From positions 2,294,001-2,358,000 of the forward strand of contig NZ_CP036289.1 of NCBI RefSeq assembly GCF_007748115.1: DNA of 64,000 nucleotides, in the 5' to 3' direction. The DNA is from Bremerella volcania (GTDB lineage: Bacteria > Planctomycetota > Planctomycetia > Pirellulales > Pirellulaceae). Numbering within the stretch: position 1 is the stretch's first letter; every line of letters starts with the position of its first letter. The notes beneath the pieces were generated by a model. It was not told where the DNA came from. It saw only the letters and a list, made by a program, of their open reading frames with translations, and made no database searches. Positions 44,671-53,792 of this stretch are shown one piece after another. A program made the position numbers and the translations under genes.

Positions 44671-45681
44671 ATGTCTCCAGCTACCGCTCTCGTCGTATCT
44701 CGCCCATCGCGGCGTGGTTTTACCCTGGTCGAACTCTTGGTGGTGATTGCCATCATTGGGGTGCTGATCGCGTTGCTCTTGCCGGCGGTGCAGCAAGCTC
44801 GTGAAGCAGCTCGCCGGATGCAGTGCACCAGCAACTTGAAGCAGCTCGGGCTGGCCGTACACAACTTCCACGACACCTATGACAAGATGGTCCCCCTGGC
44901 CATTGCCAAGGAAGGACACTCGGCTTTCTCGCTGCTGCTTCCTTACCTGGAGCAAGACAACCTCTACAACCAGCTAAACACCATGGGCCAGCCTGACCGC
45001 GACGTGAGCCTGACCGCGCTCACTTCCGATGGTGCCAAGGGGTTGAGCGTCTTTATGTGCCCTTCGCGATCGGCTCGTGAAATGAGCGGCAACGGCGGCA
45101 ACCACTACGAAGGTACCGGTTTCGCGGCCTACGACTACGGCATTCTTACCTACCACGGCGGCAACACCGGTTGGGACGAGTGGAATCTGCACAACGATGC
45201 CAGCCAGTCGAACCAGCGACAAGCGCTGCGAATGGCCAAGACGAACTTCAGTCACGTTCCCAACCTCGACACCGAAACGGTTACCACCTGGAGCGGCCGC
45301 GACTCGTTCGCTCGCGTGACCGACGGTCTGAGCAACACGGCCTTGTTCGCCGAAAAGCACGTTCCGGCTGAGAAGCTGGGTGCCTGCTGCACGCCAGAAA
45401 ATGGTGAACGTGACGGTGTGATCTTCAACTTCGGTAGCTGGGGACGTGCTCACGGCGTGCTGCTGCCGGTGCGTGGCCGTGGTTTCGCCAAGGGGCCGCA
45501 AGACGTGATCTACAACCTGCACAACGCCGGCGAACCGCAACTGGGCAGTTGGCACTCAGGCAACGTGGTCAACATGCTGATGGCTGACGGTGCCGTGCAG
45601 ACGATCGCCCCAACGCTGAGCCAGGTCGTTCTGGAACGCCTGGTCATCTGCAACGACGGCGAAGTCAACTCGATTCCTTAG
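44671..45681 (+). CDS. DUF1559 prepilin-like secreted protein
   Basis: The 336-residue protein starts with a class-III signal ([36 protein letters not shown]), where a prepilin peptidase would cut before Phe. It continues as the DUF1559 domain typical of planctomycete pseudopilins. The C-terminal signature here is [19 protein letters not shown], equivalent to HPGG...DGSV. These proteins form large families in this phylum, probably surface fibres or secretion pseudopilins. The lipoprotein gene 45738 follows after 56 bases. Confidence 0.93.
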   Translation: MSPATALVVSRPSRRGFTLVELLVVIAIIGVLIALLLPAVQQAREAARRMQCTSNLKQLGLAVHNFHDTYDKMVPLAIAKEGHSAFSLLLPYLEQDNLYNQLNTMGQPDRDVSLTALTSDGAKGLSVFMCPSRSAREMSGNGGNHYEGTGFAAYDYGILTYHGGNTGWDEWNLHNDASQSNQRQALRMAKTNFSHVPNLDTETVTTWSGRDSFARVTDGLSNTALFAEKHVPAEKLGACCTPENGERDGVIFNFGSWGRAHGVLLPVRGRGFAKGPQDVIYNLHNAGEPQLGSWHSGNVVNMLMADGAVQTIAPTLSQVVLERLVICNDGEVNSIP

Positions 45682-45737
45682 TCGCTCTTTTGAAATTGAA
45701 GAGTTCCTGCCAACAACCTATTCCAATAAGTGTGACT

Positions 45738-46160
45738 ATGAAACGTTTTTGTATCGCCCTGTTTGCCCTCGTGGCGGTCCTTCCGCTGGTCGGCTGTGGT
45801 TCGTCCGGTAATTCGACGGTGACCGGCACCATCACCACGACTGACGGCCAGGTGGTCTCTGGCGGTCGGATCACGTTCACTTCGGTCAGTCCGCCAATCA
45901 GCGCTTCGTCTCGCATCGCCCCCGATGGCTCGTACGAGCTTTCCTCGGTTCAGCCTGGCGACGGCGCCCCGGCCGGCAATTACCAGGTAGCGATCGTCTC
46001 GAAGATCAGTTCAGTCGGCGGCGACCGTAACGGCCGCTCGGTGGCAACATCCAAGTCGCTGGTTCACGAAAAGTACGCCGACGTGCAGACCTCGGAACTG
46101 ACCGCCCAGGTCAAGCCAGGGGCCAACACGATCGACTTCCAGGTCGAACCACCGAAGTAA
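45738..46160 (+). CDS. small lipoprotein partner of DUF1559 protein
   Basis: This 140-residue protein has a lipobox (LPLVGC, Cys near 20). It then forms a beta-sandwich of the carboxypeptidase-regulatory type (STVTGTITTTDGQVVSGGRITFTSV, SYELSSVQPGDGAPAGNYQVAIV). The pair of a DUF1559 gene with such a lipoprotein recurs three times in this window (here, 46396/47450 and 60248/61287). They probably act in the same envelope structure, with the lipoprotein as anchor. The ATG is at 45738. Confidence 0.88.
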   Translation: MKRFCIALFALVAVLPLVGCGSSGNSTVTGTITTTDGQVVSGGRITFTSVSPPISASSRIAPDGSYELSSVQPGDGAPAGNYQVAIVSKISSVGGDRNGRSVATSKSLVHEKYADVQTSELTAQVKPGANTIDFQVEPPK

Positions 46161-46345
46161 CGATCAATCGTACGACCCCCTACGACGTCCATACGACAGG
46201 TGGCGGGCTCGAGCAACTTCCCTTGTTTGGCAGAACCAAGGAAGAACCGCTCGGCCCGCTTTCTGCTTGAGAAGGTGGGTGTTTCTCGGGTTTTCTTGTC
46301 CTAGGTTTCTTTCGTGTGCCGCTGCCGCCCCCAGCCTACGAATCC

Positions 46346-46369
46346 GGCCCCGGAAACTCGTCCGGGGCC
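46346..46369. terminator. perfect GC-rich hairpin between convergent genes
   Basis: GGCCCCGGA, AACTCG, TCCGGGGCC: perfect 9-bp arms with a 6-base loop. No T tail on either strand, so it may rely on Rho or act in mRNA stability. It separates the two DUF1559 modules. Confidence 0.5.
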
Positions 46370-46395
46370 ATTGAATCCGACATCCTAGGACGTTT

Positions 46396-47358
46396 CTAAA
46401 ATTCGCCAGGAACGTTGCCATCGGCGATGGAAAGCAGGAACTCAAACGTCGAGTTCACGTTGGCGTTGGTATTGTGTTCGATCGTTTCGGCAATGAAACG
46501 GACCGAACCATCACCCAGGCAGAACTGTGCTCCGCCAGGATGCATGCTGGTGTAGGAGCGGCGACACTGGTTGTTCTCGGGGCAATTGATTTTGCGATGG
46601 CCGCCAGCGGAAACCGAGCCGAGCCCTTTGCCATCGCCGTCGAAATAACCACTGGTGCCCCAGAACATGGCGCCTTGAGGTTCGTTATTCCCAGCCAGCG
46701 GATGCAGATAGCTGCGCTCGCCGATCAGGATTGTATTCGAGGTCCCATCGACCAGGTCGCGAAATCCGACGTCACTATTTCGGTAGAACGCACCATCGGC
46801 ATCGCTGTTGGGCGTTCCGCGGAAATTGCGAATCTGCCCGCTGCTGTTATTCACCACGTAGTTCGACACGATTCCGTGACGGTTCACGTCCGCGATCGTG
46901 TCTCGATACTTCCGCGCGGCAACGGAGTCATTGTGCTTCTCGGGGCCGGCGTCCGATGGGCAGCGCACGGCGGAAAGTGGAGTTTGAATGATATTCCGCT
47001 TGGCATTGTTGTTGACGGCAGCAACGGCCGTATTGCCTCGGATATCTAAGCGGTCGTAAGCAGAGTTCTGCTCGAAGTAAGGTGCCAGCATGGCGCCCCA
47101 GGACCACAGGGCAATCCGGTCGTGCGACGTGTCGCCGGTAAACACATACGCCGGCGGCAAACTGCCGACGACGTCATGATAGTTGTGCATTGCCAACCCC
47201 AACTGCTTGAGGTTGTTGGTGCATTGCATCCGCCGTGCTGCTTCCCGGGCTTGCTGAACCGCCGGCAAGAGCAACGCAATCAGAACGCCGATGATCGCGA
47301 TCACGACAAGTAGTTCAACAAGCGTGAACGCATGTCTTCGAAATGAGAAATGAGACAT
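46396..47358 (-). CDS. DUF1559 prepilin-like secreted protein
   Basis: The 320-residue protein has a class-III signal ([37 protein letters not shown]) and the DUF1559 body, ending with MHPGGAQFCLGDGSVRFIAETI. Both the processing site and the C-terminal HPGG...DGSV motif are perfect. The ATG at 47358 has AAGGAG upstream at good spacing. It is convergent with the first module. Its lipoprotein partner lies upstream, 91 bases before it. Confidence 0.93.
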   Translation of the reverse strand: MSHFSFRRHAFTLVELLVVIAIIGVLIALLLPAVQQAREAARRMQCTNNLKQLGLAMHNYHDVVGSLPPAYVFTGDTSHDRIALWSWGAMLAPYFEQNSAYDRLDIRGNTAVAAVNNNAKRNIIQTPLSAVRCPSDAGPEKHNDSVAARKYRDTIADVNRHGIVSNYVVNNSSGQIRNFRGTPNSDADGAFYRNSDVGFRDLVDGTSNTILIGERSYLHPLAGNNEPQGAMFWGTSGYFDGDGKGLGSVSAGGHRKINCPENNQCRRSYTSMHPGGAQFCLGDGSVRFIAETIEHNTNANVNSTFEFLLSIADGNVPGEF

Positions 47359-47449
47359 GGCAACTCCTTGTAAATACCAGATAAGAAAAAGAAGAGAACG
47401 GTGTGCCCGCTCGAACAATCGCCGCAGGCACCGTTGAATCTATGGCTTA

Positions 47450-47929
47450 TTACTTGCGACCCGCCTTCTTGGGTTGGAGATCGAAATCCCACTTGTTGTC
47501 ACCCTTGTTGGCGGTGACGGTTAACCCGGAACGATCAAAGTCGCCGTACTTCTTCGCCACAGGATTCTTGCCGACGATCACATTCCCCTGGGCGTCTTCC
47601 GTTTCACTCGGTTCGTAGTAGATGGCTACCTGGTAGTCACCTGGGGCCAGTCCGATCGTTTGGGCGTCGGTCTCGACAACGTAGGTACCGTCGGGACGAA
47701 TCTTCCCGAACGCGGACGAGCCGCGACCGACCGGAGCGAACGCAATTGTGCCCCCGTCAAGCGGAACCCCATCGATCGTCACCAGGCCCGAAGCCGTCGC
47801 ACCGGCCGTAGTGCGGCCATTGCCACAACCAGTAAGTGACAGGCAAAGGAGACTGACCGACAAGATCGCAGGAATCGCGAGGCCATTCTTCGCGCGAAGC
47901 AAAGAAAAGAGTCTGCAGAGTTGGTCCAT
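47450..47929 (-). CDS. small lipoprotein partner of DUF1559 protein
   Basis: The 159-residue protein has a signal with a lipobox (CLSLTGC, Cys near 35) and a beta-sandwich body (ASGLVTIDGVPLDGGTIAFAPVG, RPDGTYVVETDAQTIGLAPGDYQVAIY). The C-terminus is basic (LQPKKAGRK). In this module the lipoprotein gene comes before the pilin-like gene, the reverse of the order at 44671 and 60248. The N-terminal region is longer than in the other two. Confidence 0.87.
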   Translation of the reverse strand: MDQLCRLFSLLRAKNGLAIPAILSVSLLCLSLTGCGNGRTTAGATASGLVTIDGVPLDGGTIAFAPVGRGSSAFGKIRPDGTYVVETDAQTIGLAPGDYQVAIYYEPSETEDAQGNVIVGKNPVAKKYGDFDRSGLTVTANKGDNKWDFDLQPKKAGRK

Positions 47930-48357
47930 GGCAACCTCAATGGATGAGACGATGGTTGGCTCGTTGGAACAGTATAAATTTGAAAAGTTGGGTGGCTGAC
48001 CGGCTAACCAGAGGGGTAGTGTAACCGCAGATTATCAGAAAAAGGATTTAAATCCAATGAATTTGTACGGCAGTGCGTTACGAAATATTCTCATCCTTAG
48101 AATAGGCAATTTGGTTAAATAAGGCGCCATTCAGGCTATTCAGCGGCCTATTGGTTCGTATGCTAAGGGGCTGCCAAGCCCCTTTGGCCGGCAAAACCGT
48201 CCGGCTCACTCGTTCGTTTCACCGCTCGCCTACCTTGGCCGAGAAAGCCCGTCGTTCGCTACTCTCATCACACCCAGGATTTCGCGAACCATTTGCTGCC
48301 AGGGTAGCACTAATGACTTAGTCCATCGCACCACGAATCCAGCCAAGGCAGCCATTG
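47930..48357. other. intergenic region with a GC hairpin
   Basis: 428 bases. AAGGGGCT-GCCA-AGCCCCTT at 48165-48184 is a perfect 8-bp hairpin, with only TTT after it on the plus strand. The rest has no reading frame or RNA signature that I recognise. Confidence 0.45.
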
Positions 48358-48915
48358 ATGTTCTCGTATCACCTCGAACCCAATCTTCGGCTTGAACTCC
48401 TCGCACCGCGACACGCGCAGGAGATCTTCGAGGTCGTCGATGCCAACCGCGAGCATCTTCGCCCGAGGATGCCGTGGGTGGAATCGACCCAGTCGGTCGC
48501 CAACGTCGAAGCGTTCATTGCTACCACGCTTCAGCAACTCGCCGGCAACTCAGGCTTCCAGACGGCCATTCGCGCCGGCCAGGAAATCGTCGGCGTCATC
48601 GGCATGCACAAGATCGACTGGCAAAACAAGTCGACTTCCCTCGGCTATTGGCTGGCCCAAAAAGCCCAGGGCCAAGGGATCATGACCAAGGCCTGTGCCG
48701 CGTACATATCCCACTCGTTCACCCAGCTGGGCCTGCACCGCGTCGAGATCCGCTGCGCGACGGAAAACACCAAAAGCCGAGCCATCCCCCAGCGGCTAGG
48801 CTTCACCATCGAAGGAACCATCCGCGAAGCGGAGGCAATCGACGGGCGTTACTTGAGCCACGTTGTTTATGGGTTGTTGTCGAGCGAGTGGCAGAAGACG
48901 CTCTCGCAGGCTTGA
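48358..48915 (+). CDS. RimL-like GNAT acetyltransferase
   Basis: The 185-residue protein follows the RimJ/RimL protein N-terminal or ribosomal-protein acetyltransferase pattern (LRLELLAPRHAQEIFEVVD at the N-terminus, MPWVESTQSVANVEAFI, GVIGMHKIDWQNKSTSLGYWL, QGQGIMTKACAAYISHSF as the acetyl-CoA loop, and RVEIRCATENTKSRAIPQRLGF). Acceptor not known. The start is the ATG at 48358 with AAGG upstream. It stands alone and faces the guaA gene downstream. Confidence 0.9.
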   Translation: MFSYHLEPNLRLELLAPRHAQEIFEVVDANREHLRPRMPWVESTQSVANVEAFIATTLQQLAGNSGFQTAIRAGQEIVGVIGMHKIDWQNKSTSLGYWLAQKAQGQGIMTKACAAYISHSFTQLGLHRVEIRCATENTKSRAIPQRLGFTIEGTIREAEAIDGRYLSHVVYGLLSSEWQKTLSQA

Positions 48916-49301
48916 GATCTTTCAGTCGGCAAGACGTCGGCATCCGAATTCTGTGAGGCCTTCGGAAATCCCATCGCTTAGAAGGCCGGCTGACTGCACT
49001 GCGATGGTGATCAACGAAAATCGGATAACCGGCAGCCAAACGGTATCCAGCACAAGCAACGCAAGCGCGCACTATCTTCCGGTAACAACAGGCTGATATA
49101 ACCGAATTGCCGTGGCGGGGTCGAGACCCAGCCTTGTATCTTCAACTTACAGTTGAGCAGCATACCACCATCCCCACCCGAACGGGGTGAATCTGGACAG
49201 CAGGTTACCTTTCCATCTTCCTGCTGAAAACGGAACACTTCAAACTTCCAAACTATGGGCAAGGTTTCCCGCGACTTCACCTCAAACGGACTACGAGACG
49301 G
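48916..49301. other. intergenic region upstream of guaA promoter
   Basis: 386 bases with no convincing frame, no repeat family and no RNA family that I recognise. The guaA promoter begins right after it. Confidence 0.4.
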
Positions 49302-49330
49302 TTGGACGGCTGCGGAAGTCGCGATATAAT
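49302..49330 (+). promoter_or_regulatory. sigma-70-type promoter of guaA
   Basis: TTGGAC (49302-49307) and TATAAT (49325-49330) with a 17-base spacer match consensus in 4/6 and 6/6 positions. It lies about 90 bases before the guaA ATG. Transcription should start near 49337. Confidence 0.75.
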
Positions 49331-49344
49331 CGCCCGTTTCCATG

Positions 49345-49372
49345 TCCCGCCCCATAGTTCGGCGGGATTTTT
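49345..49372 (+). terminator. hairpin with T run in the guaA leader, possible attenuator
   Basis: TCCCGCC (49345-49351) pairs with GGCGGGA (49361-49367) and is followed by TTTTTC. It begins only about 8 bases after the expected start of transcription. A second hairpin, GTCAGGC with GCCTGAC, follows at 49382-49401. The arrangement could lower guaA expression in some conditions. Confidence 0.5.
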
Positions 49373-49418
49373 CATTTCCCGGTCAGGCCCGATTGCCTGA
49401 CGATCACGGACGGAAACC

Positions 49419-51002
49419 ATGCCTGATACCGCCTCCGTCGGTTCCCCTGGGACAAACGACATCTACTCGGAACGCGTGCTGGTGCTCGACTTTGGGTCGC
49501 AGTATGCCCAGTTGATCGCTCGCCGCGTGCGGGAACAGCACGTTTACTGCGAAATCGTGCGGCACGACATTACCGCCGAGCGGATCCGGGAACTGGCCCC
49601 CAAGGGAATCATTCTTTCAGGCGGGCCTTCCAGCGTGTACGAGCCGGATGCTCCGAAGTGCGACCCAGGCATCTTTGACCTCGACATTCCGATCCTGGGC
49701 ATCTGCTACGGCATGCAGTTGATGTGCGATCGGTTTGGCGGCAAGGTGCGTAACGCCTCGGCCCGCGAATACGGCCATGCCCACATCAAAATCAACGACG
49801 CCAAAGACCTGCTGTCCGGCCTGCCGGACGAAACCGACGTGTGGATGAGCCATGGCGACCAGGTCGAGCAGATCAGCGGCCTGTTCCGCCCGTTGGCTTC
49901 GACCCGCACCTGCCCCGTGGCGGCGATGCGTCATGTCGAGCACAAGCAGTACGGCATCCAGTTCCATCCGGAAGTCACGCACACGCCGCTGGGCAGCCAG
50001 ATCCTGCGGAACTTCGTGATCACCATTTGCGGCTGCGAGGGAACCTGGAAACTGGGTGACTTTGCCCGCGAAACGATCGCCCGGATTCGCGAAGAAGTGG
50101 GGGATGCCCGCGTCATTTGCGGCCTTTCAGGCGGGGTCGATTCGTCGGTGGTGGCCGCCCTGCTTTACCGAGCGATTGGCGATCAACTGTCCTGCATCCT
50201 GGTCGATAACGGCCTTTTGCGGAAAGACGAGGAAGGTGCGGTGATCTCCGAGTTTTCCTCGCACTTCAAGACCGACCTGCACGTGGTCAGCGCGAAGGAG
50301 CGTTTCCTGAACAAGCTGGCAGGCGTCTCCGATCCGCAGGAAAAACGCCGCATCATCGGCTATGAATTCATTGAGTGTTTCAAGGAGGAAGCGACCAAGA
50401 TCAAAGACGCCAAGTTCCTCGCTCAAGGGACGCTGTATCCGGACGTGATCGAAAGTGGTGCAGCTCAAGACGGGCCGGCCGCGGTGATCAAACTGCACCA
50501 CAACGTCGGCGGTCTGCCGAAGGAACTGGGCTTCGACCTGGTCGAGCCGCTACGCGACCTGTTCAAGGACGAAGTCCGCAAGCTGGGCATCGAACTGGGG
50601 CTGCCGGAAGATATCGTCTGGCGGCATCCCTTCCCTGGTCCAGGCCTGGCTGTGCGTTGCCTGGGCGAGGTGACCGAGGAAAAATTGGCCGTGCTGCGAG
50701 AAGCCGACGCGATTGTGGTGAACGAGATCAAGTCGGCCAACCTGTACCGGTCGACCTCGCAGTGCTTCGCCGTGCTGCTGCCGGTGCAAAGCGTGGGCGT
50801 GATGGGCGATGCCCGCACGTACGACAACGCCGTGTGCGTCCGCTGCGTCGATACGGACGACTTCATGACGGCGACCTGGAGCGACCTGCCGTACGAGGTG
50901 CTGGCACGGATCTCGACGCGCATCATCAACGAGGTCAAAGGGGTCAATCGCGTGTGCTACGACATTAGCACCAAACCCCCGGCTACGATCGAGTGGGAAT
51001 AG
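49419..51002 (+). CDS. guaA: GMP synthase (glutamine-hydrolysing)
   Basis: The 527-residue enzyme makes GMP from XMP, ATP and glutamine. The class I glutaminase half has the nucleophile Cys in [13 protein letters not shown] and the His-Glu pair in FHPEVTHT. The ATP-pyrophosphatase half has [18 protein letters not shown] and the dimerisation segment with [16 protein letters not shown]. The C-terminal end is KPPATIEWE, the typical end of the family. It is preceded by a good promoter and a structured leader. It ends 31 bases before the terminator of a minus-strand RNA candidate. Confidence 0.97.
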   Translation: MPDTASVGSPGTNDIYSERVLVLDFGSQYAQLIARRVREQHVYCEIVRHDITAERIRELAPKGIILSGGPSSVYEPDAPKCDPGIFDLDIPILGICYGMQLMCDRFGGKVRNASAREYGHAHIKINDAKDLLSGLPDETDVWMSHGDQVEQISGLFRPLASTRTCPVAAMRHVEHKQYGIQFHPEVTHTPLGSQILRNFVITICGCEGTWKLGDFARETIARIREEVGDARVICGLSGGVDSSVVAALLYRAIGDQLSCILVDNGLLRKDEEGAVISEFSSHFKTDLHVVSAKERFLNKLAGVSDPQEKRRIIGYEFIECFKEEATKIKDAKFLAQGTLYPDVIESGAAQDGPAAVIKLHHNVGGLPKELGFDLVEPLRDLFKDEVRKLGIELGLPEDIVWRHPFPGPGLAVRCLGEVTEEKLAVLREADAIVVNEIKSANLYRSTSQCFAVLLPVQSVGVMGDARTYDNAVCVRCVDTDDFMTATWSDLPYEVLARISTRIINEVKGVNRVCYDISTKPPATIEWE

Positions 51003-51032
51003 GCTTTCCCGCGAGCAGGCCGGCAAGAAACG

Positions 51033-51157
51033 AAAAAAGCGTGACTAGGGGGACTAGCCACGCTGTTGATCGGGAAGGTGCGATGTAAATTCAGTTTTTG
51101 GCGGGGCGAGGAATGGGGATGGTAATCCTCGAAACTGAACCTTACTCGTACCGACAA
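51033..51157 (-). ncRNA. candidate small RNA with intrinsic terminator
   Basis: On the minus strand, a long stem TTCAGTTT/AAACTGAA (51132-51139 with 51090-51097) encloses a hairpin CGAGGA...TCCTCG (51107-51131). Downstream is an 11-bp terminator stem (AGCGTGGCTAG with CTAGTCACGCT, 51038-51064, one G-U pair) followed by six Ts. A promoter-like TTGGAA-N18-TAATCT (51193-51188 and 51169-51164) would start the RNA near 51157. No open frame fits. It is about 125 bases. I do not recognise a known RNA family. It lies between guaA and ettA. Confidence 0.45.
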
Positions 51158-51376
51158 GATATGAGATTAGTGAGCGTTGGAGTGTGCTTCCAACACTTCG
51201 GATGGTACCAGAGAATCGTGAGCTTGCAAGCATTAAAAACTGGTTGATGGCAGATAATTTTCCGGCGGAAAACGGTTTGCGGTGTCTAGTTTTTCATTAG
51301 GCCTCTTGAAAGCTTAACGGTACGGTAAAGCGCAAGGACTAGAACTTTTCCCCTAAAACGGGATTTGAAGATTTCA

Positions 51377-53050
51377 ATGAGCAAGAAATACATCTTCCAG
51401 ATGGAACAACTGACCAAGAAGATTGGTCCTCGCGAGATATTAAAGGAAGTCTGGCTAGCATTCTATCCAGGTGCAAAAATTGGAGTTCTTGGCCGCAATG
51501 GGGCCGGAAAATCGACCCTGCTCAAGATCATGGCGGGGATCGATAAGGAATTTGACGGAGAAGCCCGTCTTAGTGATGGTTTTACGGTAGGCTATTTGCC
51601 GCAAGAGCCGCAGCTCGATGAGAGCAAGAATGTGCTCGAGAACGTCGAGCAGGCGGTCGCTGAACGCCGTGGTTTGCTGACGCGTTTTAACGAGATTACC
51701 GGCAAGCTGGGCGAGGAGTTGCCCGAAGACGAGATGAATGCCCTCTACGAAGAGATGGCAAGCTTGCAGGACAAGATCGAGGCGACCAACAGTTGGGAAC
51801 TCGATCGCGAAATCGAAATCGCCATGAGCGCGATGAACCTGCCGGAGCCAGAGTCGGGCGTCACCAACTTGTCTGGTGGTGAACGCCGGCGTGTCGCTTT
51901 GTGTCAGCTGCTGCTTCGCAAGCCGGACCTGCTGCTGTTGGACGAACCAACGAACCACTTGGACGCCGAATCGATTCTGTGGCTCGAGCATCACCTGGCC
52001 GAATACCCCGGTACGATCGTCGCCGTGACCCACGATCGTTACTTTTTGGATAACGTCGCTGGCTGGATTCTGGAACTCGACCGCGGCAAAGGCATTCCGT
52101 TCGAGGGGAACTACTCGTCGTGGCTCGAGCAGAAGCAGAAGCGTCTGGCCGTCGAAGAGAAGCAAAGCGAAGCCCGCCAGAAGACCCTGCAAAAGGAATT
52201 GGAGTGGATCCGCTCTTCCGCCAAGGCGAAGCAGTCCAAAGGGAAGGCCCGTATCAACGCCTACGAAAAGCTGGTCGCCGAGCAATACGAAGACCAGCCC
52301 GACGAATTTGAAATCCAGATCCCTTCGGGCAAGCGACTGGGGGATCAGGTCATCGACGTCAAAAACGTCAACAAAGGCTTCGGCGATCGGCTGTTGGTCG
52401 AAGACCTCAACTTCCGCCTGCCCCCTGGGGGTATCGTCGGGATCATCGGTCCTAACGGTGCCGGTAAGACGACGCTGTTCCGCATGCTGACCGGTCAAGA
52501 CACGCCGGACTCGGGTGAAATCGTGATCGGCGATACGGTCGAACTCGGCTACGTCGATCAGTCGCGCGACGCGCTCGATCCCGACAAGACCGTCTTTCAG
52601 GAGATCAGCGGAGGTCACGACACGATCGAACTGGGCAAACGCAAGATCAACGCCCGGGCGTACGTCTCGCGCTTCAACTTCAAAGGCCCCGACCAGGAAA
52701 AGAAGGTCGGCGTACTCTCGGGTGGTGAACGCAACCGGGTGCACCTGGCCACGCTTCTGCGTCGCGGATCGAACGTCCTGCTGTTGGACGAACCGACGAA
52801 TGACTTGGACGTCGATACGTTGCGGGCGCTGGAAGAAGCCATTTTGAACTATGCCGGCTGCGTGGTCGTCACGAGCCACGATCGCTGGTTTCTGGATCGG
52901 ATTGCCACGCATATCCTGGCCTTTGAAGGGGATGGCTACGTCCACTGGTGTGAAGGAAACTTCGACACCTACGAGCGTCAGCGGAAAGAACGTCTGGGAG
53001 TCAGCGCTGACGAGCCCCATCGATTCAAGTACAAGAAGTTGCAGCGCTAG
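51377..53050 (+). CDS. ettA: energy-dependent translational throttle protein EttA
   Basis: This 557-residue protein is an ABC-F ATPase of the EttA subfamily. It has two ATP-binding halves: [15 protein letters not shown] with [13 protein letters not shown] and [15 protein letters not shown], and [13 protein letters not shown] with [15 protein letters not shown] and [14 protein letters not shown]. The arm between the Walker A and the signature of the first half and the inter-domain linker, rich in Lys and Gln ([19 protein letters not shown]), are present. It binds the ribosomal E site and senses ATP. Start: ATG at 51377 (an in-frame TTG is 4 codons earlier). Length is normal. Confidence 0.95.
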   Translation: MSKKYIFQMEQLTKKIGPREILKEVWLAFYPGAKIGVLGRNGAGKSTLLKIMAGIDKEFDGEARLSDGFTVGYLPQEPQLDESKNVLENVEQAVAERRGLLTRFNEITGKLGEELPEDEMNALYEEMASLQDKIEATNSWELDREIEIAMSAMNLPEPESGVTNLSGGERRRVALCQLLLRKPDLLLLDEPTNHLDAESILWLEHHLAEYPGTIVAVTHDRYFLDNVAGWILELDRGKGIPFEGNYSSWLEQKQKRLAVEEKQSEARQKTLQKELEWIRSSAKAKQSKGKARINAYEKLVAEQYEDQPDEFEIQIPSGKRLGDQVIDVKNVNKGFGDRLLVEDLNFRLPPGGIVGIIGPNGAGKTTLFRMLTGQDTPDSGEIVIGDTVELGYVDQSRDALDPDKTVFQEISGGHDTIELGKRKINARAYVSRFNFKGPDQEKKVGVLSGGERNRVHLATLLRRGSNVLLLDEPTNDLDVDTLRALEEAILNYAGCVVVTSHDRWFLDRIATHILAFEGDGYVHWCEGNFDTYERQRKERLGVSADEPHRFKYKKLQR

Positions 53051-53154
53051 TGGGTTGGTCCTTGACCTGTCGACGAAAAACGTTTTTAACTAACACAATG
53101 ATTCACCTGCCTGACATCCATTCAGGACTTAGTAGTTTCTAGGAGGTTTTTACC

Positions 53155-53349
53155 GTGTCTATCATTCGCGTGGGTTCCACCGAAAAGTACGCTTCCGGTT
53201 GGGAATCGGCTTTTGGCGCCGCCCCTGCCAAAAAGAAGTCCACCACCAAGAAGTCGACTAGCAAGGCTGCCGCCAAAACAAGCGGCAAAAAAACTAGCAC
53301 GGCTGCACCGAAGAAGAAGGCCGCTAAAAAGAAGACTGCCAAAAAGTAG
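53155..53349 (+). CDS. small Lys/Ala/Thr-rich basic protein
   Basis: The 64-residue protein has a conserved N-terminal 20 residues (IIRVGSTEKYASGWESAFG), then a tail of K, A, T and S repeats (KKKSTTKKSTSKAAAKTSG, then KKKAAKKKTAKK). This is the composition of histone H1-like C-terminal tails, which bind nucleic acids. It starts at GTG, with a perfect AGGAGG 8 bases upstream, so it should be strongly translated. A strong terminator follows. It is a single gene between ettA and the next minus-strand gene. Function is inferred from composition only. Confidence 0.85.
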   Translation: MSIIRVGSTEKYASGWESAFGAAPAKKKSTTKKSTSKAAAKTSGKKTSTAAPKKKAAKKKTAKK

Positions 53350-53402
53350 TCGGCGATGCCGCCTGGTGGAATGATCCGGGAAAGACTTTAATCTTGAAAA
53401 AC

Positions 53403-53435
53403 AAGGACCTGACCCTTTGCTGTCAGGTCCTTTTT
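53403..53435 (+). terminator. strong rho-independent terminator
   Basis: AAGGACCTGAC (53403-53413) and GTCAGGTCCTT (53422-53432) form a perfect 11-bp stem with TTTTT after it, 54 bases after the small basic protein gene. Confidence 0.93.
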
Positions 53436-53468
53436 ATATGGTGTGTTAGCTTGAATGGTGAATTCGGG

Positions 53469-53720
53469 TTACGACCAGTTCTCGAAATCGGACCCCCCGG
53501 CGTCCAGGTCGTCCCCAGTATGCCACTTTTCGAGAACCTTCAGGACTTCATCGCGTTCCTCGCGATTGGTCCATAGTGATTCGCCTTGTTCCAGGCGAAC
53601 TTCGTAGCGGCCTTCGCACTGGCAATCGTCCTCACCACAGAAGTGTGGTACGTCCGAGATCCATAAGATGCGATAGATCGGTACGTGTTTGTCGTCGATG
53701 ATGCAAAAGAGCGAACTCAT
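53469..53720 (-). CDS. small acidic hypothetical protein
   Basis: The 83-residue protein begins MSSLFCIIDDKHVPIYRILWISDVPHF and has a cysteine cluster CGEDDCQCEG at about residue 28-37. The rest is acidic (TGDDLDAGGSDFE). The cysteines could bind a metal. I do not recognise the family. GGAGT lies upstream of the ATG. Codon use agrees with coding, and it is on the strand opposite to the previous gene. It sits upstream of proC's 3' side but faces the same way. Confidence 0.65.
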   Translation of the reverse strand: MSSLFCIIDDKHVPIYRILWISDVPHFCGEDDCQCEGRYEVRLEQGESLWTNREERDEVLKVLEKWHTGDDLDAGGSDFENWS

Positions 53721-53792
53721 GGGCGACTCCTTTTCATACAGGCAGTCTCTTTAACCATTTCATTATATTACTGGCATCGGCGGTTTGCGTTG

